Source: Parerythrobacter lutipelagi | GTDB lineage: Bacteria > Pseudomonadota > Alphaproteobacteria > Sphingomonadales > Sphingomonadaceae | Length of the DNA stretch: 64,000 bases | Assembly (NCBI RefSeq): GCF_005434975.1 | Contig: NZ_SKCJ01000001.1 | Coordinates: forward strand, 940,001 to 1,004,000 | Reading direction: 5' to 3' | Shown here: positions 43,302 to 52,097 of the stretch, in pieces | Layout: every line of letters starts with the position of its first letter | Position numbering within the stretch: position 1 is the stretch's first letter | The notes under the pieces: model-generated | Seen by the model: the letters and a program-made list of their open reading frames with translations, nothing else | Told to the model about the DNA's origin: nothing | The model's database searches: none | Translations under genes and position numbers: made by a program

Positions 43302-45257
43302 TCAGGCGCCTTGCGGAGCTGCTCCGCCGCCACCGAATTTCTTACCCGCCTTGGGGATTGCCGACCCGCCGGTCGGTTTGACCACGACCGGCCCCTTGGG
43401 CACGTCGGGACGGTCGATCTTGCCGCTTTCCAGCAGCTCGTTGATCTCATCCCCGGTCAGCGTTTCATATTCCAGCATCGCTTGCGCCAGCAGGTGAAGC
43501 TTGTCTTCCTGCGTCTTCAATACATCGGTCGCGCGCTGGTGAGCGCTTTCGACCAGTGATTTGATTTCTGCATCGATGAGCTTGTTGGTTTCCGCAGAAC
43601 CCATGGTGCGGGCCGATTGGCCCATGCCGAGATACCCTTCCTGCTGCTCTTCATATTGCAGCGGGCCGAGCTTTTCGGACATGCCCCATTTGGTCACCAT
43701 ATTGCGGGCCAGCCTGGTCGCATACTGAATGTCGGAGCTTGCCCCGCTCGATACTTTGTCGTGGCCGAAGATGAGCTCTTCCGCCACGCGGCCGCCCATG
43801 CTGACAGCAAGGTCGGCGTGCATCTTGTCACGGTGGTACGAGTAGTTGTCACGTTCCGGCAGGCGCATGACCATACCCAGCGCGCGACCGCGCGGAATGA
43901 TGGTCGCCTTGTGGATCGGGTCCGACGCGGGTTCGTTGATCGACACCAGCGCATGGCCGGCCTCGTGATAGGCGGTCATCTTCTTCTCGTCGTCGGTCAT
44001 CACCATGGAGCGGCGTTCGCTGCCCATCATGACCTTGTCCTTCGCGTCTTCGAATTCCTGCATCGCGACCAGCCGCTTGTTGCGGCGCGCCGCGAGCAAG
44101 GCTGCTTCGTTGACGAGATTGGCGAGGTCCGCGCCGGAGAAGCCAGGCGTGCCGCGCGCAATGGTGCGGCTGTTCACGTCAGGCGCCAGCGGCACTTTCT
44201 TCATGTGCACCGCGAGGATTTTCTCGCGCCCTTCGATATCCGGTATCGGCACGACCACCTGTCGGTCGAAACGGCCCGGACGCAGTAGCGCGGGGTCCAG
44301 CACATCAGGACGGTTGGTCGCCGCGATGATGATGATCCCTTCATTCGCCTCGAAGCCATCCATTTCGACCAGCAGCTGGTTAAGCGTCTGTTCGCGCTCG
44401 TCATTGGAGTTTCCAAGACCACCACCACGGCTGCGGCCAACCGCGTCGATCTCGTCGATGAAGACAATGCACGGCGCGTTCTTCTTGGCTTGTTCGAACA
44501 TGTCGCGCACGCGGCTTGCACCGACGCCGACAAACATTTCCACGAAGTCCGAACCGGAGATGGTGAAGAAGGGGACACCAGCCTCACCCGCAATTGCACG
44601 GGCAAGCAGTGTCTTGCCGGTGCCGGGACTGCCGACCAGCAAAGCGCCCTTGGGAATCTGGCCGCCAAGCTTGGAGAAACGCTGCGGATCCTTGAGGAAT
44701 TCGACAATTTCTTCGAGCTCTTCGCGCGCTTCATCGATCCCGGCTACATCGGCAAAAGTGACCTTGCCCTGCTTCTCCGTAAGCATCTTGGCCTTCGATT
44801 TGCCGAAGCCCATCGCGCCGCCTGCGCCGCCGCCCTTCTGGACCTGGCGCAAGGCAAAAAATGCAATGCCGAGGATAAGGATGAACGGCAGCGACTGGAT
44901 GAGGATCAACAGCAGCGGGCTCATCGTCTCACGCGGTGCCCCGGTAAAGCGTACGTTTTCGTCCGCGAGCAGCTTGGGCAAGCTCGTGTCGCCGGAGACC
45001 GGGACTGTGGTGAACGTACCTTCGTTGTTCTTGTAGGAACCGGTGATTTTTTCCGGGCCGATCTCGACCGCTTCGACCTTGCCTTCAGCGACCTGTTGGC
45101 GGAAGGTCGAATAATCGACCTCCGTGCCCGCGCTCTGCCCGGCGTTACCGAACATGGTCGCCACCATCAGCAGGGCGAGAAAAATCCCGCCCCAGATCAT
45201 CAGGCTCTTGATCCAGGGGTTTGGACCTTGCGGTTCCGGGTTTTGGTCGTCGCTCAT
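43302..45257 (-). CDS. ftsH: ATP-dependent zinc metalloprotease FtsH
   Basis: Membrane-anchored AAA+ protease that degrades misfolded membrane proteins and regulators. The 651-residue protein has two N-terminal helices around a periplasmic loop, Walker [15 protein letters not shown] near residue 210, Walker [17 protein letters not shown], the second region of homology [22 protein letters not shown] and the zinc site [11 protein letters not shown] near 430. The tail is Gly- and Ala-rich. A candidate heat-shock-like or vegetative promoter lies just upstream. Confidence 0.97.
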   Translation of the reverse strand: MSDDQNPEPQGPNPWIKSLMIWGGIFLALLMVATMFGNAGQSAGTEVDYSTFRQQVAEGKVEAVEIGPEKITGSYKNNEGTFTTVPVSGDTSLPKLLADENVRFTGAPRETMSPLLLILIQSLPFILILGIAFFALRQVQKGGGAGGAMGFGKSKAKMLTEKQGKVTFADVAGIDEAREELEEIVEFLKDPQRFSKLGGQIPKGALLVGSPGTGKTLLARAIAGEAGVPFFTISGSDFVEMFVGVGASRVRDMFEQAKKNAPCIVFIDEIDAVGRSRGGGLGNSNDEREQTLNQLLVEMDGFEANEGIIIIAATNRPDVLDPALLRPGRFDRQVVVPIPDIEGREKILAVHMKKVPLAPDVNSRTIARGTPGFSGADLANLVNEAALLAARRNKRLVAMQEFEDAKDKVMMGSERRSMVMTDDEKKMTAYHEAGHALVSINEPASDPIHKATIIPRGRALGMVMRLPERDNYSYHRDKMHADLAVSMGGRVAEELIFGHDKVSSGASSDIQYATRLARNMVTKWGMSEKLGPLQYEEQQEGYLGMGQSARTMGSAETNKLIDAEIKSLVESAHQRATDVLKTQEDKLHLLAQAMLEYETLTGDEINELLESGKIDRPDVPKGPVVVKPTGGSAIPKAGKKFGGGGAAPQGA

Positions 45258-45285
45258 CGAAGGTGTGATCCTTTCATACCCCGCA

Positions 45286-45313
45286 TATGTAGTCGCGAGC
45301 GGGTGAATGACAA
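45286..45313 (-). promoter_or_regulatory. Candidate ftsH promoter
   Basis: Minus-strand TTGTCA (45313-45308) and TACATA (45291-45286), spacer 16. The overlapping CTTG and CTACAT, 18 bases apart, also resemble alphaproteobacterial sigma-32 promoters, which would suit a heat-shock protease. Choice between them is inference. Confidence 0.4.
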
Positions 45314-45341
45314 GTTGACGCGTCGTTCCTGTGCGGCGGAA

Positions 45342-45980
45342 TTATCGATCGCTTCGATCTGCTGCGTAGGCCTTCAGAAAGACCTCGACCGCCCCTTCGA
45401 GCCTTTCGCGGTCACGCGCAGGATCGACCGGATGGCCAAACCGCCGTTCGAGGTCGCCCATCCCCTTGCACATCGCGACGAATTGTTCGGCGGCCAGCTC
45501 AGTGTCGGTCACGCGCAATTCACCGGCGTCGGTCAGGGCAGCCAGATATGCGGCAAAGGCGCGCTTCATCCGGTGCGGTCCGGCCGCAAGAAACGCAGCG
45601 CCGATCTCTGGGTCATGTTGGGTTTCCGCAGCGATGCGCCGCTCGAACTGGATCATTTGCGGGCGTGAGAGAAACGCCCCCATCGCCTCGCCGATAGCCA
45701 GCATTCGGTCGCGCAAGCTGCCGCCAACCGCCGCTGGCACTTCGAGGGATCCGCGCATGGTCTCGCATTCGTGCTCGACCGCCGCAGCAAACAAGCCCCG
45801 CTTGTCGCCAAACCGGTTGTAGATCGTGACTTTCGACACTTGCGCATCAGCAGCCACCTGCTCAATCGACGTCGCCGCAAATCCGTGAGCGAAAAACGAG
45901 TGCGCGGCCGCCGAGACGACCGCCAGACGCTTGGCCTCGTCAGCCGGACGACCGGTCCGTTTCGATTCGCGACTTGACAA
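45342..45980 (-). CDS. TetR/AcrR family regulator of the adjacent efflux operon
   Basis: A 212-residue TetR-type repressor. The N-terminal helix-turn-helix is clear: AVVSAAAHSFFAHGFAATSIEQVAADAQVSKVTIYNRFGDKRGLFAAAV. The C-terminal half has an AefR-like look (FERRIAAETQHDPEIGAAFLAAGP). Start is TTG 45980; no downstream start keeps the DNA-binding domain. Read away from the ABC efflux operon, with two matching palindromes in the 82-base gap, so it very likely controls both directions. Confidence 0.92.
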   Translation of the reverse strand: MSSRESKRTGRPADEAKRLAVVSAAAHSFFAHGFAATSIEQVAADAQVSKVTIYNRFGDKRGLFAAAVEHECETMRGSLEVPAAVGGSLRDRMLAIGEAMGAFLSRPQMIQFERRIAAETQHDPEIGAAFLAAGPHRMKRAFAAYLAALTDAGELRVTDTELAAEQFVAMCKGMGDLERRFGHPVDPARDRERLEGAVEVFLKAYAADRSDR

Positions 45981-45982
45981 AC

Positions 45983-45998
45983 TGTACGCTCCCGTACA
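45983..45998. promoter_or_regulatory. Operator-like palindrome 1
   Basis: TGTACG-CTCC-CGTACA, perfect six-base arms around four bases, two bases upstream of the TetR start and beside TTGACA (45974-45979). Confidence 0.65.
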
Positions 45999-46000
45999 CC

Positions 46001-46016
46001 TGAACGATGCCGTTCA
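46001..46016. promoter_or_regulatory. Operator-like palindrome 2
   Basis: TGAACG-ATGC-CGTTCA, perfect, with the same 6-4-6 layout and the shared pattern TGnACG-N4-CGTnCA. Its centre is 18 bases from that of palindrome 1, so bound dimers would lie on nearly the same DNA face. AATAAT at 46016-46021 could be a -10 for the efflux operon. Confidence 0.65.
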
Positions 46017-46062
46017 ATAATGGGCTGGTCGCTATGAAAATGCAAGCGAAGGGCAGTTGGTT

Positions 46063-47196
46063 GTGATCTGGATTGCTATCCGCATGCTGACCGGAGACCG
46101 GCAGAAATTCTACGGCTTGCTGTTCGGCATCGCTTTCTCGACCCTGCTCATAACGCAGCAATTGACGATTTTCGTGAACCTGATCGAACGCGGGGCCAGC
46201 GGGGTCTACAATGTTTCGAGCGCCGATGTCTGGGTGATGGACCCGGTGAGCCGCACCACCGATGTCGCTTACGCCATGCCATCCACCGCGCTCGACAAGG
46301 TGCGCGGCGTCAAAGGGGTTGAGTGGGCCGTACCGCATTTGCGTGCCAATGCCTCGGTGCGGACCAAAGATGGCGATCTCGAAGGCGTTGCGGTGATCGG
46401 CGTTGACGATGCGACGCTGATCGGCCTTCCCAAAAGCATGGTCGAAGGCAGCACAGATGTCCTCTCGCAACCCGATGCCGTGATCATCGACGATGTCGGC
46501 ACCACCCGCATGTTTCCCGGCGAAAGCCCGATCGGAGAGCGGCTCGAGCTCAACGACCAGCGTGCGGTCGTCCGCGGGATTGCCGATGCAATCCCGAGTT
46601 TTACAAGCACTGTCGTGCTGTACACCAAGTACAGTCAGGCGCTGCGATATGTGCCCGGAACGCGCAACCGGCTAAGCTTCGTTCTGGTCGGCGCAGCGGA
46701 CGGGGTCGAAGCAAAGTCGCTGAGCGATTCCATCGAAGAGCAGACCGGGCTCAAGGCCCAGACGCGCGACGAGTTCGCGCGGGACGGGGTGCAGTTCATT
46801 ATCGAGAACACCGGCATCCCGCTCAATTTCGGGATAACGGTGTTGCTCGGCTTCATTGTTGGCGTAGCCATCGTGGGGCTGACCTTCAGCCTGTTCATCC
46901 GCGACAACATCAAGCAATTCGGCGCGCTCAAGGCGATCGGTGTGACCAACGGGAAAATCGCCCGAATGGTCGCTGCACAAGCGGCGATGGTGGGATTGAT
47001 CGGCTACGGTCTCGGCGTGCTTGGCACGGTTGGCTTTATCTATGGCTTTTCAAACAACCCGACCTTCAAGGGGTTCTACATCCCTTGGCAGATCCCGCTG
47101 ATATCGTTCGCGGCGATGGTCCTGATCATAGCGCTGACCGGCTGGATTGCGCTGCGCGGCGTGATGAAGACCGAACCGGCGGCAGTGTTTCGGTGA
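46063..47196 (+). CDS. ABC transporter permease (FtsX/MacB/DevC-like)
   Basis: Inner-membrane permease of 377 residues with the FtsX/MacB layout: N-terminal helix (FYGLLFGIAFSTLLI), a periplasmic domain of about 220 residues, and three C-terminal helices (GITVLLGFIVGVAIVGLTF onward) containing FGALKAIGVTNGKI. It is closest in form to DevC. I choose GTG 46063 because GAAGGG lies about nine bases upstream. Its stop overlaps the ATPase start (GTGA). First gene of a four-gene tripartite exporter. Confidence 0.9.
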   Translation: MIWIAIRMLTGDRQKFYGLLFGIAFSTLLITQQLTIFVNLIERGASGVYNVSSADVWVMDPVSRTTDVAYAMPSTALDKVRGVKGVEWAVPHLRANASVRTKDGDLEGVAVIGVDDATLIGLPKSMVEGSTDVLSQPDAVIIDDVGTTRMFPGESPIGERLELNDQRAVVRGIADAIPSFTSTVVLYTKYSQALRYVPGTRNRLSFVLVGAADGVEAKSLSDSIEEQTGLKAQTRDEFARDGVQFIIENTGIPLNFGITVLLGFIVGVAIVGLTFSLFIRDNIKQFGALKAIGVTNGKIARMVAAQAAMVGLIGYGLGVLGTVGFIYGFSNNPTFKGFYIPWQIPLISFAAMVLIIALTGWIALRGVMKTEPAAVFR

Positions 47197-47912
47197 GCAA
47201 GAGCAACACGGCCCAGCCCGCAATCTGCACGCGCGGCGTTACGCGGGATTTTCCCGCCGGTCAGGATACGATCACTGTGCTTCACGGGATCGACCTCGAC
47301 GTCAAAGCGGGCGAACTGACCTATCTCGTCGGAGAAAGCGGATCAGGCAAAACGACCTTGATTTCAATCATGTGCGGCATCCTGTGGCCGACCGAAGGCG
47401 AAGTGCAGGTGTTCGGGACCGATATCTACCACCTGTCCGATACCGAGCTGGTCAATTTCCGCCTCGAGAATATCGGCTTCATCTTCCAGCAGTACAATCT
47501 CATCCCCGCTATCGATGCCGCCTCGAACGCGGCGGTGCCTCTGATCGCACAAGGTATGCCGCGCCATGAAGCGCGCGAGCGATCGATCGAGATGTTCGAC
47601 AAGCTCAACATTCTCGACCAGGCGGACAAGCTGCCAAACCAGCTCTCCGGCGGTCAGCAGCAGCGCGTCGCCATCGCCCGCGCGCTGGTCCACGAGCCGC
47701 GCCTGGTGGTGTGCGACGAGCCGACCGCCGCGCTTGACGCCAGTTCCGGCCGCCGCGTGATGGATCTGTTGCGCGATGTTGCCGTGGCAGAGGATCGCGC
47801 CTGCATCATCGTCACCCACGACAACCGGATATTCGACCTCGCCGACCGCATCCTCGTGCTCGAGGACGGTCGCATAACCCATGACGGCACTCAGATGCCG
47901 GAGGATCATTGA
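47193..47912 (+). CDS. ABC transporter ATP-binding protein (LolD/MacB/DevA-like)
   Basis: ATPase of the exporter, 239 residues. Walker A VGESGSGKTTLI, Q-loop FIFQQYNLIPA, signature LSGGQQQRVAIARAL, Walker B LVVCDEPTAALD and switch IVTHDNRIF are all intact. Start GTG 47193 overlaps the permease stop. The HlyD-like gene follows after three bases. Confidence 0.95.
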   Translation: MSKSNTAQPAICTRGVTRDFPAGQDTITVLHGIDLDVKAGELTYLVGESGSGKTTLISIMCGILWPTEGEVQVFGTDIYHLSDTELVNFRLENIGFIFQQYNLIPAIDAASNAAVPLIAQGMPRHEARERSIEMFDKLNILDQADKLPNQLSGGQQQRVAIARALVHEPRLVVCDEPTAALDASSGRRVMDLLRDVAVAEDRACIIVTHDNRIFDLADRILVLEDGRITHDGTQMPEDH

Positions 47913-47915
47913 CCC

Positions 47916-48902
47916 ATGGCCCTGCTGCCCAAGAACATCAGTTTTTCCCGTCAGGTTCTGCCGGTTATCGCCCTGCTTGGCCTTGTCTTCGCTGTATTCT
48001 TCATCTGGAACGGTTTGCCCGATCGCGAACTGAGCGAACCCGATCAGGAGCCGCCGCGCGCGACAGGCGAACTGGCCTATGAGAACCGCGTCGCCGGGGC
48101 GGGTGTGGTCGAGCCATCGAGCGAGGTCATCCAGCTCGGAACCGCACTCTCCGGCCTCGTCACCGACCTGCGCGTGCAACCGGGCGATTTCGTGGAGAAA
48201 GGCGAGCCGCTGTTCACGGTGGACACCCGCGCGATCCGTTCGCAGCTTGCGCAGGCAAACTCTGCCATCGGCGAAGCCCGCGCGGCCATTGCTGAAGCGC
48301 AGGCGGCGCAATCCACCGCAAGCCGACAACTCGCGCTGTACCGCAATGTCGACGATCCCGCCGCCGTGAGCCGGGCAGAAGTGATCAGAGCGGAAGGTGA
48401 TGTCTCTGCGGCCAACGGGCGCCTGCAGCTGGCGCGCGCGCGTCTTCAGGCCGCGCAGGCGACCGCGCAAACCGCACGCACGGAGATCGGCCGCGCCACC
48501 GTACGTGCGCCGATTGCCGGGCAAATTCTCGCGGTGAACATCCGCCCAGGTGAATTTCTCTCGACCATGGGTGGGGGTGGTGCCCCGTTCATCGAAATGG
48601 GTGAGACGCGCCCGCTGCATGTGCGGATCGACATCGACGAGGAGCAAGCATCCCGCGTCGATCTGGGAGCCTCCGCAATCATATCTCCGCGCGGGGCGGC
48701 GAACAGCCAAGTCAAAGCCAGTTTCATCCGCGCTGAACCGTTGGTTGTCCCGAAACGTTCGCTGACCAACAGCGCCAGCGAGCGGGTCGATGTGCGGGTT
48801 TTGCAGGTGATCTACCAGCTGCCGGAGGGCGACAGCAGGTTCCGGGTTGGGCAGCAGGTCGACGCATTCATTCCCGCCGCCAAAACAGCGGACAGCGAAT
48901 GA
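47916..48902 (+). CDS. HlyD family periplasmic adaptor
   Basis: Membrane-fusion protein linking the inner-membrane pump to the outer-membrane channel. The 328-residue protein has one N-terminal helix (VLPVIALLGLVFAVFFIW), the biotinyl-like half LVTDLRVQPGDFVEKGEPLFTVDT, a helical hairpin of about 90 residues (AQANSAIGEARAAIAEAQAA onward), the returning half ATVRAPIAGQILAVNIRPGEFL and a beta-barrel. Its stop overlaps the next ATG (ATGA). Confidence 0.93.
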   Translation: MALLPKNISFSRQVLPVIALLGLVFAVFFIWNGLPDRELSEPDQEPPRATGELAYENRVAGAGVVEPSSEVIQLGTALSGLVTDLRVQPGDFVEKGEPLFTVDTRAIRSQLAQANSAIGEARAAIAEAQAAQSTASRQLALYRNVDDPAAVSRAEVIRAEGDVSAANGRLQLARARLQAAQATAQTARTEIGRATVRAPIAGQILAVNIRPGEFLSTMGGGGAPFIEMGETRPLHVRIDIDEEQASRVDLGASAIISPRGAANSQVKASFIRAEPLVVPKRSLTNSASERVDVRVLQVIYQLPEGDSRFRVGQQVDAFIPAAKTADSE

Positions 48903-50353
48903 TGGCCCTGCGCTCTACCCTCACCGCAGCCGCGCTGGCCGGAGCCTTGTCCGCCTGCGTCGCCGGACCGCCGCCCGAGATCGACACGCCTGTGCCTGCG
49001 CTGCCTGAAACATTCAGCTATCTGCCGGACGGCGCGATTGCTGCATCCGTCGACGCACTTTTGCCTTCCGGCGATCCGGCTTTTGCCGAACTGTCGGCGC
49101 TGGCGCTGGCGGACGCTCCGACCCTGGCCGAGGCCTTGGCGCGGATTGATGCCGCAAGGGCTTCCGCCGCGCGCGCAGGGGCGGAGCGCATGCCATCGCT
49201 GGGTGGTTCGGCTTCGATAACCGGCCAGCGAACCAATCCTGCGCAGTTCGGCGGCGCGCTGCCGCAAGGAATTTCATTCGATACAGAGCGGGTCAGCTAT
49301 GGAGCAAATCTGACCGCCGGCTGGGATCCCGACCTGTTCGGGCGCTTGCGGGCGCAGGAACGCGCGGCGCTGGCACGGATTGATGCTGCGGGGGCCGAGG
49401 CGGCAGCGGTTCGGCTTGCACTGATCGGCGAGATTGCCGCGTCGGTGATCGATCTGCGCACACTGCAAGCGCGCGAGGCTGCACTGCGCGAGGATCTCGC
49501 CGCTGCGCAACGGCTGACAGAGCTTTCCGGTGTCCGTGAGCGCGCAGGCATCGCGCCCGGCTTCGATCGGGTCCGAGCGGAAACCCAGGCCGAAGCGAGC
49601 CGCAGCCGGATCGCTGCGCTGGCAAGCGAGGAAGCACGGCTGGTCGGGCGACTGGTAACGCTGACCGCTCAGCCGGCAGCAAGTATTCGCCAAGCCATTG
49701 CTCAGACCGGACCGGCACCGGCGCAGCCACAGGCCCCGGCTACGCTGCCTTCGCAATTGCTGAAGAATCGACCTGATGTTCAAGCGGCTGCAGCGCGTCT
49801 CGCCGCCAGCGATGCAGAACTCTATGCGACCGCAGGACGGCGCTTTCCGCAATTCGATTTGTCTGCGACGCTCGGGCTGCTCGCTTTCAGCCCGGGAGAT
49901 CTGCTGGATGAAGACACGATAATCGGTTCGCTGGCCGCGAGCGTATTTGCGCCATTACTGGATTTCGGGCGTATCGAAGCCGACATCGATGGCGCGGCGG
50001 CCAGCAAGCGCGCAGCTTTCCAGGCCTATCGCGGCGCTGTGTTCACCGCTTTGGGGGATGCGGAAGCCGCTTATGGTCTGGTCAGTGCCGCCGACGCCGA
50101 ATGGGCGGCGGCCCGGCGCGAATTCGCCAGCGCCACGCGAGCGGCGAGCCTCGCCGAAACACGCAACCGCGCTGGCCTCGCCGACTTTCTGACAGTGCTC
50201 GAAGCGCGCCGTACTGCTGATGCCAGCGGTGAACGCACGGCGGCGGCGAAGGGGCGGGCCGAACGGGCGCGCGTTTTGCTATGGCGGGCACTAGGCGGCG
50301 GCGATGTAGAGCGCGATGCAGCTCAGGCGACGATCCGCTCGAACAACCAGTAA
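48899..50353 (+). CDS. NodT-type outer membrane efflux lipoprotein (TolC-like)
   Basis: Outer-membrane channel of the exporter. The 484-residue protein has a lipobox (ALSACVAGPPP, cysteine near 20), then two repeats of the long-helix TolC pattern (DAPTLAEALARIDAARASAARAGAERMPSLGGS split across 74-106, and later RPDVQAAAARLAASDAELYATAGRRFPQ). The 3' end overlaps the convergent HupE gene by 31 bases. It completes an ABC-HlyD-OMF export system under the TetR protein. Confidence 0.93.
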   Translation: MMALRSTLTAAALAGALSACVAGPPPEIDTPVPALPETFSYLPDGAIAASVDALLPSGDPAFAELSALALADAPTLAEALARIDAARASAARAGAERMPSLGGSASITGQRTNPAQFGGALPQGISFDTERVSYGANLTAGWDPDLFGRLRAQERAALARIDAAGAEAAAVRLALIGEIAASVIDLRTLQAREAALREDLAAAQRLTELSGVRERAGIAPGFDRVRAETQAEASRSRIAALASEEARLVGRLVTLTAQPAASIRQAIAQTGPAPAQPQAPATLPSQLLKNRPDVQAAAARLAASDAELYATAGRRFPQFDLSATLGLLAFSPGDLLDEDTIIGSLAASVFAPLLDFGRIEADIDGAAASKRAAFQAYRGAVFTALGDAEAAYGLVSAADAEWAAARREFASATRAASLAETRNRAGLADFLTVLEARRTADASGERTAAAKGRAERARVLLWRALGGGDVERDAAQATIRSNNQ

Positions 50354-51300
50354 CTGCCGGTGATGCCGATCGCATAAGCCGCGACGCGTATCGCCGGGTG
50401 GTAGGCGGACTGCGCAAGCCGCCGCAGCGCCGCCATCAGCGCCAGCACCGCGGCGATGACCAGCAGCTGCCCCGCTTCGACCCCGATGTTGAACGCAAGC
50501 AGTGCCGGAACAACCTCGCCTTCCGGCAGGCCAATCTCGTTCAGCGCCCCGGCAAAACCGAAACCGTGAAACAGCCCGAAGGCGAACGCCACCACCCATG
50601 GTAGCCGCATCGTGAGGCTCTCATGCCCACGCTGCGCACGGACGACTTCGTAGGCAAGGAACACGATCGACAGAGCAATCAGCGCTTCGACCGGCCTTGC
50701 CGGCAGGCCGACAAAGCCAAGCGAAGCCCCGGCCAGCGTGATCGAATGCGCGAGCGTAAAGGCGGTCGCGGCTGCCACCACGCGCTTCCACCCTTGCACC
50801 AGCAGGACCAGCGCGATGACAAACAGCAGATGGTCCCACCCGGCGAGGATGTGTTCGATCCCGAGCCCAAAATACGCCGCCCAGACATTGCCCTGTTCGG
50901 CGTCGGCGGGGACCTGAGCCAGAGGCTCGGCCGCCGTCAGCCGCAGGGTCTTCAAATCGTGGCCTTGTCCCGCAATACGGACAAGCATATCGGCCTGCCC
51001 CAGCATTCCTTCCATGCCGATTGCCTTGCCGCTGAGCGGGGTTTTGCAGTGGACTTCGGTCTGGCCAAGCACCGCCCCCGCCGGCATGCCGATTGCCGCG
51101 TCCCCAGCGAAAGCGCAGTCTTCAGGCAATATCGGCAGCGGCGGCTCGCTGATCGGTGCCTGCGCCAAGGGCTGCTTCCAGCCGACCTGCCAGACCCCCG
51201 GTGCGGTCTCTGTCCATTCCATATAGCCGGGTCGCAAATCGTCGGCCCGCACAGCGCTGGCTGCGAACAGCGCCAGCAGGATCGCGAGCCAGATCTTCAC
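50323..51300 (-). CDS. HupE/UreJ family protein
   Basis: A 325-residue membrane protein: signal peptide, a soluble N-terminal domain of about 120 residues, then about seven helices with the HupE/UreJ signature GLGIEHILAGWDHLLFVIALVL split over residues 146-168, FTLAHSITLAGA and FAFGLFHGFGFA. HupE/UreJ proteins are thought to carry nickel or cobalt; the His and Asp in these motifs fit metal passage. ATG overlaps the isomerase stop (ATGA). Third gene of the DUF3604 operon. Confidence 0.88.
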   Translation of the reverse strand: MKIWLAILLALFAASAVRADDLRPGYMEWTETAPGVWQVGWKQPLAQAPISEPPLPILPEDCAFAGDAAIGMPAGAVLGQTEVHCKTPLSGKAIGMEGMLGQADMLVRIAGQGHDLKTLRLTAAEPLAQVPADAEQGNVWAAYFGLGIEHILAGWDHLLFVIALVLLVQGWKRVVAAATAFTLAHSITLAGASLGFVGLPARPVEALIALSIVFLAYEVVRAQRGHESLTMRLPWVVAFAFGLFHGFGFAGALNEIGLPEGEVVPALLAFNIGVEAGQLLVIAAVLALMAALRRLAQSAYHPAIRVAAYAIGITGSYWLFERIVA

Positions 51301-52097
51301 CGCTCGATTTCAACCTTATAGGCATCACGCAGGACTTGATACGCCTCCTGCTTTCGTCCGTCTGCCGACTGGCTCCGCCAATCGTTTTCAACCTGCTGAC
51401 GGACCGCTTCGAGCGGTGGGACCTCGCCGGATTTCCTGGCGTGCAAGCGCAGGATGTGCCAGCCGAAGCCGGAAAGGATCGGCCCCTGCCACTCGCTTCC
51501 GGTCTCGAGCGTATCGAGCGAGGCGGCGAACCGTTCACCGAAACGCGCTGCGATGGTGCGGCGAGATGCATCGGTCATTTCGGGAGGCAGCGAAATCGCC
51601 TCTCCAACAGGTCCGGGTGGTGCGGTGGTCTCGAGTGCCGCAGCGGCATCGGCGCGATCTGCAAAATAGCGCTGTTCGAAACTGAAGCGCGAATCCTCGG
51701 CAAAGCGGGTCGGATATTTCTCCAGCCAATCCTGCAATGTGTCATCTGCCGGTTGCGCCGTTTCGACAGCGCTGGCTGCCAGATAATCCATCTTCGTCGC
51801 CATGCGCTTGCGCACCACTGCGTCATCCCGGTCGAGACCCAGCCGAAGCGCTTCCCGGTACAGCACTTCCTCGCGAACGAATTGTTCAGTCAGCGCGTCG
51901 AGCTCGGCATCGGTGGGCGCGCGGCTATAGGTCCGTTCCCATTGCAGCGCGAGTCGGGCGCGGTCTTCCTGCGTGACGGTGATCGAACGGCTTGCCGGAT
52001 CGACATCGTCGCCGATCCAGCCGAGCACCAGAAACAGCGCCGCTCCTGCGGCAAGGAAATGGACCAGCGGTTCGCGCGTCCAGCCTGGCAAATTCAT
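51297..52097 (-). CDS. Membrane-anchored parvulin-type peptidylprolyl isomerase
   Basis: A 266-residue protein with one N-terminal helix (VHFLAAGAALFLVLGWIG), a SurA/PpiD-like helical region (DALTEQFVREEVLYREALRLGLD) and a C-terminal parvulin-like domain (FEQRYFADRADA, GERFAASLDTLETGSEWQGPILSGFGWHILRL). It would act in the periplasm as a folding factor. Both ends overlap neighbours by ATGA, so it is locked between DUF3604 and HupE. Confidence 0.9.
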   Translation of the reverse strand: MNLPGWTREPLVHFLAAGAALFLVLGWIGDDVDPASRSITVTQEDRARLALQWERTYSRAPTDAELDALTEQFVREEVLYREALRLGLDRDDAVVRKRMATKMDYLAASAVETAQPADDTLQDWLEKYPTRFAEDSRFSFEQRYFADRADAAAALETTAPPGPVGEAISLPPEMTDASRRTIAARFGERFAASLDTLETGSEWQGPILSGFGWHILRLHARKSGEVPPLEAVRQQVENDWRSQSADGRKQEAYQVLRDAYKVEIER

